Shown: positions 1 to 9,103, counted from the first letter of the stretch. The stretch: DNA of 13,235 nucleotides from Pleurotus djamor (GCA_029747585.1 JAPEVF010001158.1:1-13235); one strand, 5' to 3'. Numbers and translations are program-made. Notes: generated by a model not told the origin, from the letters alone.

Positions 1-371
1 TGATTTCAAACGAGCGACGGTTGTGGAGCGACAGGGCCTGGCTCGGCGGCGGCGGCACAACAAGTCCCGTCGAGCGGGGGCCATATACTGTCCAACATGG
101 CGATTGTTCAATATTCAACGTCCAAAGTCGTCTAACCACTGGGGATATTCATATAGTTCGAAGATGAATTTTCAGATGGCGAGGAATTGGCAAGGAAGGT
201 TAACTTAACCGAAGTTTTGAAGCGACCTCGAAGGAATTGAACTCCTAATTTAGAGATCGAAAGGTCTTGGGGGCTGGATGACTGATCGTGATGACACAAA
301 TCAACGATCGAAGACTCCGTGGTGGACGACGATAGAGGAAAGAATGGGAGAGCGAGGCTTTGGAACTACCC
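1..371. other. 3' flank of first F-box gene, no gene seen
   Basis: This stretch lies beyond the stop codon of the minus-strand F-box gene. It contains a short CGG run near base 43 and a 61-codon plus-strand open frame that is basic and resembles nothing recognised. I see no supported gene, RNA or repeat, and no AATAAA signal for the F-box gene. Confidence 0.5.
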
Positions 372-2041
372 CTACACGATAGAGAACGACCCTTTCTGCG
401 AGAGGAAGGCCCGCTCTTGACCAGTTCGCAATATCTCCATGAAGGCAGGCAGCAGTGAGATCACCTCTTGCCAGCGATCAAAATTATCACTGTAAAACGG
501 GAAGCTGCTGGTTGTACTGAGATTCCATGGGACTAAGAACGATTGCGGTACCACGCGACTCAGATAGACTGAGCTTGGTATCACCGCATCCTTCGTCATC
601 ATTGAATAGCCAAAGGAAAGGCGCTTCAGCCCTTTCAAAACCACAAGTTCGTCGGTTTTAGGGAACCTCTCTGGGGACGTATCGACGTAAAGGGAAATGT
701 CTTCGAGGCCATGAGGATTGGCGGAGAAGGACAACGCCGAGACGGCGGACATGTGTAGCGTGGTGTGTGTACGTTCGGAAGGTTCAGGATTGAGCACAAG
801 GGTCGAAAGGTGTTTGAACTTTTGGGCGACGGTTTTCAAGTCCTGGTAGTCCAGTTGAAGAGGAGATGGGTGAACAATGACAAGTCGCTCGAGGTTCTCC
901 AGTTGCAGAAGTGGCCTCAGCTCTTTGAAACTGAGCATGTGTTTGTGGTCGTGCGGCTGCGATCCAAGGCGTTGACTGGATTCGACCTCAAGGTCGGTCA
1001 ATAAGGGTGAAACTTGGGCTATCAAACTGAGCAGGCGGGTGAAAATAGCTGGTTGCTCGACCCGGTCTGAAATAAGGGCAAGGGTGGTGAGACTTGACAG
1101 TCTCTCTATGCCAGAGGAAAGACAGCTGACGGCGCGATCGAAGCGAATCATGACGGCGAGATTCTGAAGGGTAGAAAAGGATTTAGGGTCCAATGCGTCG
1201 GAGAACGTGAGGGGATTAACAGAGATGTCATCATCATAATCGGTTGCTACGAGCTTGACGAGGCGGGGAAACCGAGCAACAGCATGTGTGACATTGATGG
1301 ATAGCCAGGTTGGGTGAAGTGCCAGAGACATGAGATGGTGCTCAAGCGGACGGAGGAGGTTGATTAATGCGGGTTCAACGATTGAAAAATCATTGCCTTC
1401 GAAGTAAAGACCATCGAACGCGAGGTGACGCAGGTGAAGCGGCCGAAGACCGTCTTCCGAAAGGCGGGTAAGAGTTGAACTGATTTTATGGGGATCTTCG
1501 TCATTGCCTAATCCCTCTGGCGAAGGACGAATGGTGAGAGAAATAAGGTGTGGATGGACAAAGAGTCGGTAAATCTGGGTATCGCATGGGGCCTCCAAGT
1601 ATTTTAAATTGGGAAGGAGCCTTTCCCGCGAGCCAATGGAGTTGAGGATGTCCCCGTACATCCGCCATTCATCTGAGTAGAGAGTGAACGACTTTATTCG
1701 AAGTGCATAACGATTGAACGCAACCCAGTCGTCATGGGTGAGTTCACGAGTGAATTTCTGCAGCACAATTAGCCTCTTACAGAGATAAACAGCAATTTTC
1801 AACGTACATAGGCTCTGGCGACCTCAACGATTGGTGCCAAAAGACGAAAAAGCCTGAACTGAGTCAGGGGATCGTCGCCGTCTAGCACTTCCCATTCAAC
1901 TTTAATGACTTCTTCAGCCCAGCGTTTGCACACAACGAGATTAGATGCGTTGGATTTACGATCAGAAAATAGAATGATCGTAGACAGAAGTTCTGGTATA
2001 GATAAAACGTGTTGAGCCGCCGCTGTAATGTTGCATTCCAT
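372..2041 (-). CDS. F-box/leucine-rich protein, paralog 1
   Basis: Predicted F-box protein of 539 aa. F-box proteins usually act as substrate receptors of SCF (Skp1-cullin-F-box) ubiquitin ligases; the substrate here is unknown. Exon 1 is 2041..1808 (78 codons) and exon 2 is 1757..372. The 50-nt intron (1807..1758) starts GTACGT, ends CTGCAG, and is phase 0 after Tyr78. The F-box lies at about residues 12-53, with IPELLSTIILF, NLVVCKRW and a closing VEWEVL, the usual Agaricomycete pattern. Exon 2 opens with the family-typical RELTHDDW..F.RYA..IKS and continues as irregular leucine-rich strands (LERLVI, LSTLVLN, GLKRLSF) to the C-terminus. There is no signal peptide or membrane segment. The ATG is the first in frame and aligns with the start of the neighbouring paralog. 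It stands 644 bp downstream of that paralog in the same orientation. Domain call is firm; biological role is not known. Confidence 0.85.
1758..1807 (-). other. 50-nt intron of F-box paralog 1
   Basis: On the minus strand the intron reads GTACGT...CTGCAG and joins a Tyr codon to AAA TTC ACT, restoring one open frame. The second F-box gene has an intron at the same codon boundary, which confirms the junction. Confidence 0.85.
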
Positions 2042-2685
2042 GGACCGGCCCTCGAAGTGGCAGAAGTGCTGTTAATGAATTCTCAGGGAGGCTTAGGAAG
2101 GGGGGACCTCGATGCTAGACGAGTACTGTGGTTATCGAGGGTCAGCAATGTCCGCGTGCGATTTCAATGACCTACGAAAAATGAGCCTTGGCAATGGTAC
2201 GAAGGTAAGTGAGGTGACAAGACGGATCAATGAGCGCTAAACGGGCGCTTGAGCATTTTCCTTGCCTCAGTTCGCTTCATTTCGAAGAGCCTCATCACCG
2301 CTTCTGATGCCTGACCCAATAGAATTCTTACACCTGCAGTTGCTTCTTCGTCCATGACTTCACACATAGTACTACAGATGACGGTGACCACATGCAAACT
2401 CCATGCTTGCCCCGCAAAACAAAACAAAAACAAATGTTGAACGTTAGAACCGTCACCATGTCACGTAGGTGAAGGGCGGATGGTCAGGAAAGACGACGAA
2501 ACAACGGATACTCAGAGCGGTATGGGGTACATTGGAGTATGAGTTGGCCTGTCGCTTCAAGAAAAGTTCGGATGCTTGACAACAGGATGGTTGGGATTTG
2601 AGCATGACGCCAATTTGCCGTGGTAGGCAAAGATAAAGGAAAGAGGGGGTTTCGGAGAATTTGGACGCAATGAAATTAGATAAGC
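2042..2685. other. Spacer between the two F-box genes
   Basis: This stretch must hold the promoter of paralog 1 and the 3' end of paralog 2. I see no TATA box near the start of paralog 1. A 68-codon minus-strand open frame (2433..2227) ends in a charged helical-looking segment (MDEEATAGVRILLG, then FEMKRTEARKM). It has no recognised homolog and no clear promoter, so I do not call it a gene. Confidence 0.4.
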
Positions 2686-4328
2686 CTATTCCATGGAGAA
2701 GAGCCCTTGCTGCGAGAGGATAGCCCGACCTTGACCAACTTGCAATGCGCGCATGAAAGGTGGCAGGAGCAAGACTACCTCTTCCCAGAGGGCAGGATTA
2801 CCACAGTGGTATAAATTTAAGTTCCATGGGGCTGAGAACCATCGCGGTACCACGCGACTCAGATAAACCGAGCTGGGTATTACCGCGTCCTTCGTAATCG
2901 ACGAATGGCCTAAGGAAAGGCGCTGGAGCCCTTTCAAAACCACAAGTTCGTCAGCTTCGGGGAATCTATCTGGTGATGTATCGACGTAAAGGGAAATCTC
3001 CTCAAGGTCGTAAGGGTTTGGTGAGAAAGACAAGGCCGAGAGAGCGGACATATGGAGAGTGGTGTGTGTACGTTCGGTAGGTTTAGGATTGAGGACAAGG
3101 GTCGAAAGGTGTTTGAATGTTTGCGCAATGGTTTTCAAGTCTTCATAATGCAGTTGTAGTGGAGTTGGGTAACCGATGGCAAGTCGCTCGAGCTCTCCCA
3201 ATTGCAGAAGTGGCTTCAACTCTTCGAAGGTCAATACATCCCTGCGCTCGTGCGGTGACGTTCCAATACGTTGGCTTGATGAGACTTCAAGGCCTGTCAA
3301 CAAGGGCGACACTTGGACTATTAAACTGAGAAGGCGGGTAAAATCAGCTGGCTGCTCGACACGGTCCGAAACAAGGGCAAGGGTGGTGAGTCTTGACAAG
3401 CTCTCAATTCCAGAGGAGAAACAGCGGATGGCGCGGTCGAAACGAATCATAAGGCCTAAGTGCTGAAGAGTAGAAAAGGACAGAGGATCCAACGCGTCAG
3501 AGAACGTGAGGGGATCACCAGAGATGTCATCGTGAAGGTCGGTGGATACAAGTTTGATGAGCTGGGGAAAATGTGCCACAGAATGTGTCACATTTATTGA
3601 CAGCCATGTTGGACGAAGCGTCAGGGTTACAAGGTGGTCCTTGAGAGGACGAAGGAGGCTGATCAACGCAGGTTCGACGATTGAAAACGAAGGATCGCCT
3701 CTCAGGCAGACCCCATCGAACGCAAAATGACGCAGGCGAAGAGGCATAATGCCGCCTTCCAAAAGGCGTGTGAGCGTCGCACTTAATAGATGGGGATCTT
3801 CGTCGTCGTAGAACCCTGTTGTCGAAGGGCGAATCGTGAGGGAGAGAAGGTGTGGATGGACAAAGAGTCGCAAGATTTCGAAGTCGCAGGGTGCTGCTAG
3901 GTGCTTTAGGTTTGGCAGAAGCTGTTGCCGACAACCAATGGCCTTGAGGATGTCCGGGTACATACAGTCATCTGACTCGAGAGACAGCGACTTTATATGA
4001 GGGGCATATCGGTGAAACACAGCCCAGTCTTCAGCGGTGAGCTCACGAGAGAAGGTCTACAGTATAAGCTTCCAGCTCTCATTTATAAGAAAAGTACTCA
4101 TTGACGTACATATTCTCCATCGACCTCGATGATTGGTGCCAAAAGATGAAAAAGCCAGAGCGGACTGGTCAACGCTTCCCATTCAACCTTGATGACTTCG
4201 TCGGCCCAGCGTTTGCACACAACAAGATTGGTTGCGTTCGATTTACGCTCAGAAAAGAGAATGATCGTAGAGAGAAGTTCTGGTATGGATAAAACGTCTT
4301 GTGCTGCTGCCGAAATACTTCGATCCAT
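2686..4328 (-). CDS. F-box/leucine-rich protein, paralog 2
   Basis: Predicted F-box protein of 529 aa, the tandem partner of the gene at 2041..372 and probably also an SCF substrate receptor. Exon 1 is 4328..4110 (73 codons) and exon 2 is 4056..2686. The 53-nt intron (4109..4057) starts GTACGT, ends CTGTAG, and sits at the same phase-0 Tyr boundary as in the paralog. The F-box is at about residues 12-52 (VLSIPELLSTIILFSERKS, NLVVCKRWADEV, VEWEAL). The leucine-rich part keeps blocks nearly identical to the paralog: RLFVHPHL, TWLSINVTH, SDRVEQPA, ERTHTTLHMSA, ISLYVDTSP. Exon 1 is five residues shorter, losing the DGDDP-like stretch before LFHLLAPI. The extreme C-termini differ more. A TATA box lies 75 bp upstream. 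Start chosen because it is the first ATG in frame and aligns with paralog 1. Confidence 0.86.
4057..4109 (-). other. 53-nt intron of F-box paralog 2
   Basis: GTACGT donor and CTGTAG acceptor on the minus strand. It is orthologous in position and phase to the 50-nt intron of paralog 1, although the internal sequence has diverged. Confidence 0.85.
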
Positions 4329-4402
4329 GTTATGTCTGAGCCCAGCCAGTGAATTTTCACAAGAATCGAGTTGCTCGCGAATATACCTATTCAGGGTGTG
4401 GG

Positions 4403-4408
4403 TTTATA
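4403..4408 (-). promoter_or_regulatory. TATA box of F-box paralog 2
   Basis: The minus strand reads ACTATAAACC here, placing TATAAA 75 bp before the ATG at 4328. This is a plausible core promoter position; no mapped transcript supports it. Confidence 0.4.
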
Positions 4409-5628
4409 GTAATGCTTCCCCAGAGAGCCAAAGATTGGCTACGACGTACGAGTACCGTTCTGGTGGTCCTCCGAAAAGGTTCAACGTAGTCTTAGGCGCC
4501 CGGGCGCTTGGATGGAAATCCAAGTTCTTTTTCGGGCTTGTAGCTTGACTTTCCTTTGACTCCCACTTCCTCTCTATCATCATACCAAGAGCTTCGTATA
4601 CGACAGGGCTTGAGCTTTCACTCAACCCCAAACATCGTGGAAAGATCCTCTCTCGTAATTTGCCCAAAATTTGCCCCGCCAAATATTATCAAAATATTAT
4701 CGCGGTTCACCGACGAGTCCGATCTGACGCGTTGCCGTCTCGAACATGAACTACCCATTGAGTCAGTCCTCTATGTTTCTCACCTTTTGTGCTGCTCAAA
4801 CAACTCGCTGTCATTTATTTTTACATGTGCCCATTTCTGAGAGCGGCGCGCGTTTTTTTTTNCCCCAGCGCAGGGTCTTCGACTTACATGATAAACCGAT
4901 ACATTCGGGAAAAGGAATCGACGCGGTTCAATAGCATGACCGAGGAGTGTATCGCTGTGCTTCATTACTTGAAAATACACCACAAGNTTTTTTCTGTGGT
5001 CATTTTCTCAGGTGTCTTTCTGGAGTGGTTCTCTGACCCTCCTTTGCAACTCCACGCTCCTTAATGTTTTTCTGAGTCCATCAAGTACCGCGAATTGATG
5101 GAATGGTTCATCAGAAACAGCGTGAAAGGGGACAGAAAATCCTCGGGCTCACTCACCAACAACTATCCGATTGTCTAGGCAAATCGATAGTGCTCTGGTC
5201 TATTCTCACAGGATCGATTGTCATCCTGAGGTTGGTTTCCAGCCTAGTGCTCTGGCAGGGTCTCACAAGTGTCCATCCCCTTCCCGTAGCCTGAAAATCA
5301 ACAAACTCCCTGGTCTGTTGCGACAAATCGCACAGGGGAGATCCTTTGATTCTCCACGCAGCCCGCTCACCGAATGCATTCGGGAAGTAATCGTATGGAA
5401 GCCGAACGGCATTTTCCCGGCAATCATAAACACGACCAGTCCCATCTTCCTTGGCATCGCTTCCTTCCCGTAATCGCTCTTCCTCTATTTCCGTATTCGC
5501 CTTCTACTCGTCTATGGTACGTTAGCCATACTGTCGTTGGTTCGATACTGACGCATCAGCAGGGCACTACCGGATGGTATCTAACCTTGCCAACAACACG
5601 GCCCCTTTGTCTCGGTGATTTCCTCTCC

Positions 5629-5635
5629 CTATAAG
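5629..5635 (+). promoter_or_regulatory. Possible TATA box of aldo/keto reductase
   Basis: CTATAAG lies about 170 bp before the ATG at 5802, followed by pyrimidine-rich leader sequence. This is suggestive of a fungal core promoter but rests only on motif and position. Confidence 0.3.
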
Positions 5636-5801
5636 TCTTCAGCTGCTACTTTCCCTGATCGACGAAGTTCTACACAGACTTAACCCTTTCAATTACCAAT
5701 ACTTCTCCGATACGGAGTCCTCGGAGTACGCCACGAAGGTAGGCTACAAAAACACCTGTGCTGTCACTTTCACCTCTGACAAGTACGCGTCTTTGTCTCC
5801 C

Positions 5802-7761
5802 ATGCCTTCAGTTATGCTTCCTACTCGCAAGATCGGTACCCACAACGTTTCCGCCGTTGGGTTCGGCACCATGGGCCTCTCCGCGTATTATGGCTCCGTC
5901 GCGTCTGATGAAGAGCGCCTTGCTGTCTTCGACGCTGCCTACGAACGTGGGTGTACCTTTTGGGACACTGCTGATGTCTACGGCGACTCTGAAGACTTGA
6001 TTGGCAAATGGTATGTGTACCCTTACCCGCCCTCTGCTTTCATCATCATCCGACCCTAATTCTCATCTCCCTCCGCTTCTTCGTAGGTTCAAAAAGTCCG
6101 GCAAACGCGACGATATCTTCCTTGCCACCAAGTTTGGAATGGCAAGCCCCAACGGAAAATTCCCCGATGGCGATCCTGAATACGTCCCAAAAGCTATCGA
6201 CAGCTCCCTTAAGCGGCTTGGTGTCGAGACCATTGATTTATACTATCTGCACGTAAGGACTACAGCTCCATCTCTGATTTCGCGCTGACCCCAATTCTCT
6301 GTTATCAGCGTCCTGACCCAACTGTCCCCATCGAAGTGAGTCTAGCCTCGTGCGGACAACGAACCATCTAATAACCCGATTCTCCAGCTGACCGTTGGCG
6401 CGATGGCCGAAGGCGTCAAGGCAGGAAAAATCAAATACCTCGGCCTTTCCGAATGCTCTGCAGCGACCCTTCGAAGAGCTCACGCCGTTCACCCTGTGCG
6501 TATAGACACGTCCTCTCCCCTGCCATTCAGTCCTTAGTCAGTACATCTCAATCTCTGAATGTCTTTTCCCAGATCTCCGCACTTCAAGTTGAATATTCCC
6601 CCTTCACGCTTGACATTGAAGACGAGAAGATCGGGCTCCTGAAAGCAGCTCGCGAACTTGGTGTCACTGTCATCGCTTACTCGCCATTGGGTCGCGGTCT
6701 TCTTACTGGTCAAATCGTTCGTCCTTATCCCCCTTACTTATTGCTGTTTGCAAAATAGTTGGCGCGGGCGCCTTTTCGATTTTTTTTTTTCGCCATCGCG
6801 TATGACATCTTCGGCGACCCATATCTTTGCATCAACAACTCGGAGTGACTTGATTCCAGCATATGAATTGCTTGAAATCCTTTGAGCTAGGTCGCCCCGT
6901 TATTTTCAGGGACCAAAAAGTTTTCCACGAGACTTGACCTGGCTCAGTACCGCCTCCGCCTTGCATGTCATCATGACCTTGAGCAGTTGACCATCCTCGA
7001 AGCTTCGTATCCATCCATTGGAGCAGAAATTGCGCCCGTACTCAAAGTCTGCCTCTTCCGAGTGATCCTGCGACCAAAAGGCAACTCAACAAAATGTCAA
7101 TGAATCTGAAAAGAAACCCTGGGGCGCCCTAGAGTGAGTATAAATGAGAAATATTTGTCTGCAGCAGAAGGCAATCCGACACCATGTTCGTGAGTTATGC
7201 TTCTCGGAAGGTGTCAGATGCGATGCAGTTTTTTTGTGAAAAAAAAGCGCCGGCGCCATCTATTTTGCAAACCGCTATAACCAACCTTATACTCATTACT
7301 TTTGTCCATCCCTTCTTTTGGGCATCAGCGCTCCCGAAGCGATCTTGAAGAAGGTGATTTCAGACTCGCCATCCCTCGTTACAGCGAGGAAAACTTCCCC
7401 AACATCCTCAAGATTGCCGATCATTTGAAAGTTATCGGTCAACGCCACAATGCGACGGCAGGCCAAGTTGCCCTTGCATGGGTACTCGCTCAAGGGGACG
7501 ACTTCATCCCCATCCCTGGCACGAAGAAAGTAAAGGTCGGTTGTTGCTCCACACCATGCATTTCACATCCATGCTGACCTGTAATCATTTATCTGACGCC
7601 AGTACTTGGACGAAAACCTCGGTGCCTTGAAGGTTGCGTTGTCAAAGGATGAGTTAGAGGAAGTTCGCACTGCCGCTGCGGCTTCTGAAGCTAGTGTAGG
7701 CGACAGATATCCAGCGATGATGCAAGCCGTTCTGTTTGCAGATACGGCCGAATTGAAGTAA
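5802..7761 (+). CDS. Aldo/keto reductase (AKR13/YakC-like), seven exons
   Basis: NADP(H)-dependent reductase of carbonyl substrates, predicted cytosolic, 339 aa. Exons: 5802..6010, 6087..6252, 6309..6335, 6388..6495, 6573..6716, 7329..7535, 7603..7761; every junction is GT...AG and the total of 1020 nt keeps one frame. The first strand reads GFGTMGLS. The catalytic tetrad is complete: Asp55 and Tyr60 in WDTADVYG, Lys85 in ATKFG, His125 in DLYYLH. Later hallmarks are [30 protein letters not shown], and the cofactor-binding [19 protein letters not shown] near residues 278-296. Length and motif order fit the AKR13 (YakC) type. The start at 5802 gives the usual short N-terminus; the next Met is residue 5. 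Exon 3 is only 27 nt. Intron 5 (612 nt) carries a transposon. The physiological substrate is unknown. Confidence 0.95.
6309..6335 (+). other. 27-nt exon 3 of aldo/keto reductase
   Basis: The exon encodes RPDPTVPIE between introns of 56 and 52 nt. It is required: the family has this loop directly after the catalytic LH and before the TVGAMAE helix, and all three junctions are in phase 0. Confidence 0.88.
6741..6822 (+). repeat. Left terminal inverted repeat
   Basis: About 82 bp ending in GCGACCCAT. It matches the reverse complement of 7197-7277 with 16 of 18 bases at the tip and about 23 of 32 in the inner block after the T-run. Confidence 0.75.
7197..7277 (-). repeat. Right terminal inverted repeat
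   Basis: About 81 bp, the inverted partner of 6741-6822. It contains GCGCCGGCGCC and an A-run, mirrored on the left by GGCGCGGGCGCC and a T-run. Confidence 0.75.
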
Positions 7762-7832
7762 TTGGACGGAGTATTATTTCGAATGAAGCTAAATTGTCCG
7801 TATGCGAAACTTACAAGTACATATGCAAGTGA

Positions 7833-7838
7833 AATAAA
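7833..7838 (+). terminator. AATAAA polyadenylation signal of reductase
   Basis: AATAAA stands 72 bp after the reductase stop codon in AT-rich sequence. The position suits 3' end formation. It lies only 83 bp from the stop of the convergent gene, so the 3' untranslated regions may overlap. Confidence 0.5.
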
Positions 7839-7920
7839 TGGAAACTATTGGGACGTATGAAAATGTATGACTCAATGCGAGAAGGAAAAAGCAACAGAGG
7901 AAGTACATCTATAGAGTGAT

Positions 7921-8928
7921 TTAGAAGGACCTCGCTGAAGTTGAACGGCGGGATCGTTTCCACATGCAGCTGCGTTTAGAGAGCGACGGTGTAAAGCCAT
8001 CGCGGCAACTCGCTAAAAAAGAAACAAGAGTCAGAACCAGCGCTTTTCACCGGCGAGGAGAGAAGTTCAAACGTACAAATGACGCATTGGCCGACTTGAC
8101 ACGAAACTTCATTGGCGTTGGGTAGGTACGAGCAATCCGTGCCACGTTTGCCATACATATCGTTGTGGTCACTACATCCACCGCAGTGCCTAAATAACCA
8201 GCGCATATTCGATCAGTCCCAGAGAGTCAATCGAATTAAGGAAGCACGTACCACATGTTGCTATGAACATCGATACACTTGCCGTTGCACATACGCTCAT
8301 TGGAACGTGGGCAAGCATCATTCGAAACAAGGCGACGCCTACGGAGTTCTCCCCCAGTAGGCCCGTCAGCGGTAGTAGCAGCTGAAAAGCCAACAATAAG
8401 AAACCGTAGAGAACGCGCCGAGACAAGTCGGTACTTACGACATGTTCTTCCATCGATCGAGCAGGAATCTGTCGCAGTGCCCCCGCCCGTGCCACATTGA
8501 GCGAACGCGGTTGCCCAACTGGGGACGTAACCCCGCCTCCACAAGAGATGCAGGCAGTAGCACCCGCTGCGTCGGCCTGCAACGCCAATCAGCACGTCGT
8601 AGGCCATGGAGGAGTGGACGTCAGCTTACATAGAACCCGGCGCAGCAACTGCAGCAGTGGTCGACCCAGAGACGCTAGTGAAACTACCAGCGGGACAGGG
8701 AGCGCAGGCGCCTTCACCTGGATGTAAAAGAATGTTATGAGTCATGAGATCTGATAATAAGGTGAAGGAGGCAGACGAACCTGGAGCGTTCTTAAATTCA
8801 CCAGGTGGGCAATCTTGACAGGCGTTGTCTACGAACTCCTGGCCAGCTGGGCAGGATTGAGCAACGACCAAGGCTAGCGAGGCGCATGCGAGCGCAAACA
8901 AGAAGATTTTGGTGGAGAATACAGGCAT
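7921..8928 (-). CDS. PriA-like cysteine-rich secreted protein, two apparent frameshifts
   Basis: Secreted cysteine-rich protein resembling Lentinula PriA; molecular function of that family is not established. Exons: 8928..8781, 8717..8630, 8576..8439, 8381..8252, 8189..8077, 8012..7921, with introns of 63, 53, 57, 62 and 64 nt. Residues 1-24 form a signal peptide ending VVAQ, followed by SCPAGQEF, CQDCPPGEF and CAPCPAGSF repeats of the TNFR/ephrin-receptor-like type. Exon 3 has ACISCGGG and, in another frame, AQCGTGGGTATDSCSIDG. Exons 4-6 encode the PriA-type end: DACP..ERMC, KCIDV, HCGGC, DCSYLPN, VSCQVGQCVI, SCRDGFT, then a basic tail. The exons sum to 709 nt; two missing bases (near 8655 and 8515) would make 236 aa. 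As given, translation leaves frame after SGSTT and meets TGA at 8368. Start at 8928 chosen for the signal peptide; an in-frame upstream extension lacks one. Confidence 0.82.
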
Positions 8929-9097
8929 CGTCGACGATATAATGGACTTGGTCGCGTCAATGAGGAGGGAGAGGTGGACGGCGAGGAAGTAGTAGAAACT
9001 AGTCAAGGTGAAGAAGGCCTGAGACGCGCTTGATGGTCAAGGCGAAGGTGCGAGGATTGGGGTGCTGAGGGAAGCAAGAAGGATTCGCAGGCAAGCT

Positions 9098-9103
9098 CTT
9101 ATA
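9098..9103 (-). promoter_or_regulatory. TATA box of PriA-like gene
   Basis: The minus strand reads GGTATAAGAG, placing TATAAG about 170 bp before the ATG at 8928, with a pyrimidine-rich leader between. This is typical of a strongly expressed fungal gene but is only a motif match. Confidence 0.4.

Larger units (their letters stand above)
4329..5801. other. Divergent intergenic region with two ambiguous bases
   Basis: About 1.47 kb separates the start of F-box paralog 2 (minus) from the aldo/keto reductase (plus). It should contain both promoters. It includes a 12-bp palindrome GCGCCCGGGCGC at 4496-4507 and N at 4862 and 4987, each beside a T-run. A short repeated word TAGTGCTCTGG occurs twice around 5188 and 5245. 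Several open frames of 60-119 codons overlap on both strands, none recognisable or linked by convincing splice sites. I call no gene. Confidence 0.5.
6741..7277. mobile_element. MITE-like DNA transposon, 537 bp, in an intron
   Basis: The ends are inverted copies. The left begins TTGCTGTTTGCAAAATAG and the right, read in reverse complement, begins TAGCGGTTTGCAAAATAG. Both continue through a TGGCGC..GCGC block and a T-run into a further matching stretch, giving imperfect arms of about 80 bp. A TA dinucleotide flanks each side (6739-6740 and 7278-7279), as expected for a Tc1/mariner-type target duplication. The interior (about 375 bp) has no transposase; the only open frame of note is 60 codons and unrecognised. 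It is therefore non-autonomous. Superfamily assignment is inference, since a TA duplication of two bases is weak evidence alone. Confidence 0.75.
6717..7328 (+). other. Enlarged intron 5 of aldo/keto reductase
   Basis: Donor GTTCGT follows the codon ATC of TGQI. The acceptor GCATCAG precedes CGC TCC CGA, which opens [11 protein letters not shown], the expected continuation of the family. Removing the inserted element plus one TA copy leaves about 73 nt, like the other introns of this gene. GTTCGT is also the donor of intron 1 in the neighbouring PriA-like gene. Confidence 0.88.

Noticed and set aside
3176..3466. Plus-strand frames antisense to the F-box genes
   Set aside because: They are shadows of conserved coding sequence on the opposite strand, with no promoter or motifs.
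4496..4507. GCGCCCGGGCGC palindrome as a regulatory site
   Set aside because: A lone 12-bp GC palindrome without a recognised factor or second copy is not enough to claim function.
4404..4682. 92-codon minus-strand frame upstream of F-box paralog 2
   Set aside because: It overlaps the TATA box of that gene, shows no known motif, and is within the length expected by chance.
4700..4760. Possible hammerhead ribozyme core (CCGACGAGTCC resembling CTGANGA)
   Set aside because: The conserved U of the core is C, no GAAA box follows a stable stem II, and no stem I/III pairing is visible.
5530..5560. GGTTCGAT words here and near 11486 as tRNA T-loops
   Set aside because: The flanking bases do not form T-stems, and no acceptor or anticodon arms can be drawn.
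6832..7014. 60-codon minus-strand frame inside the transposon as a transposase fragment
   Set aside because: No DDE-type motif or recognisable similarity is visible, and the length is trivial.
8190..8607. Long open frames of 123 and 132 codons on the minus strand
   Set aside because: They are alternative-frame readings across exons and introns of the PriA-like gene; cysteine motifs and splice sites explain the region better.
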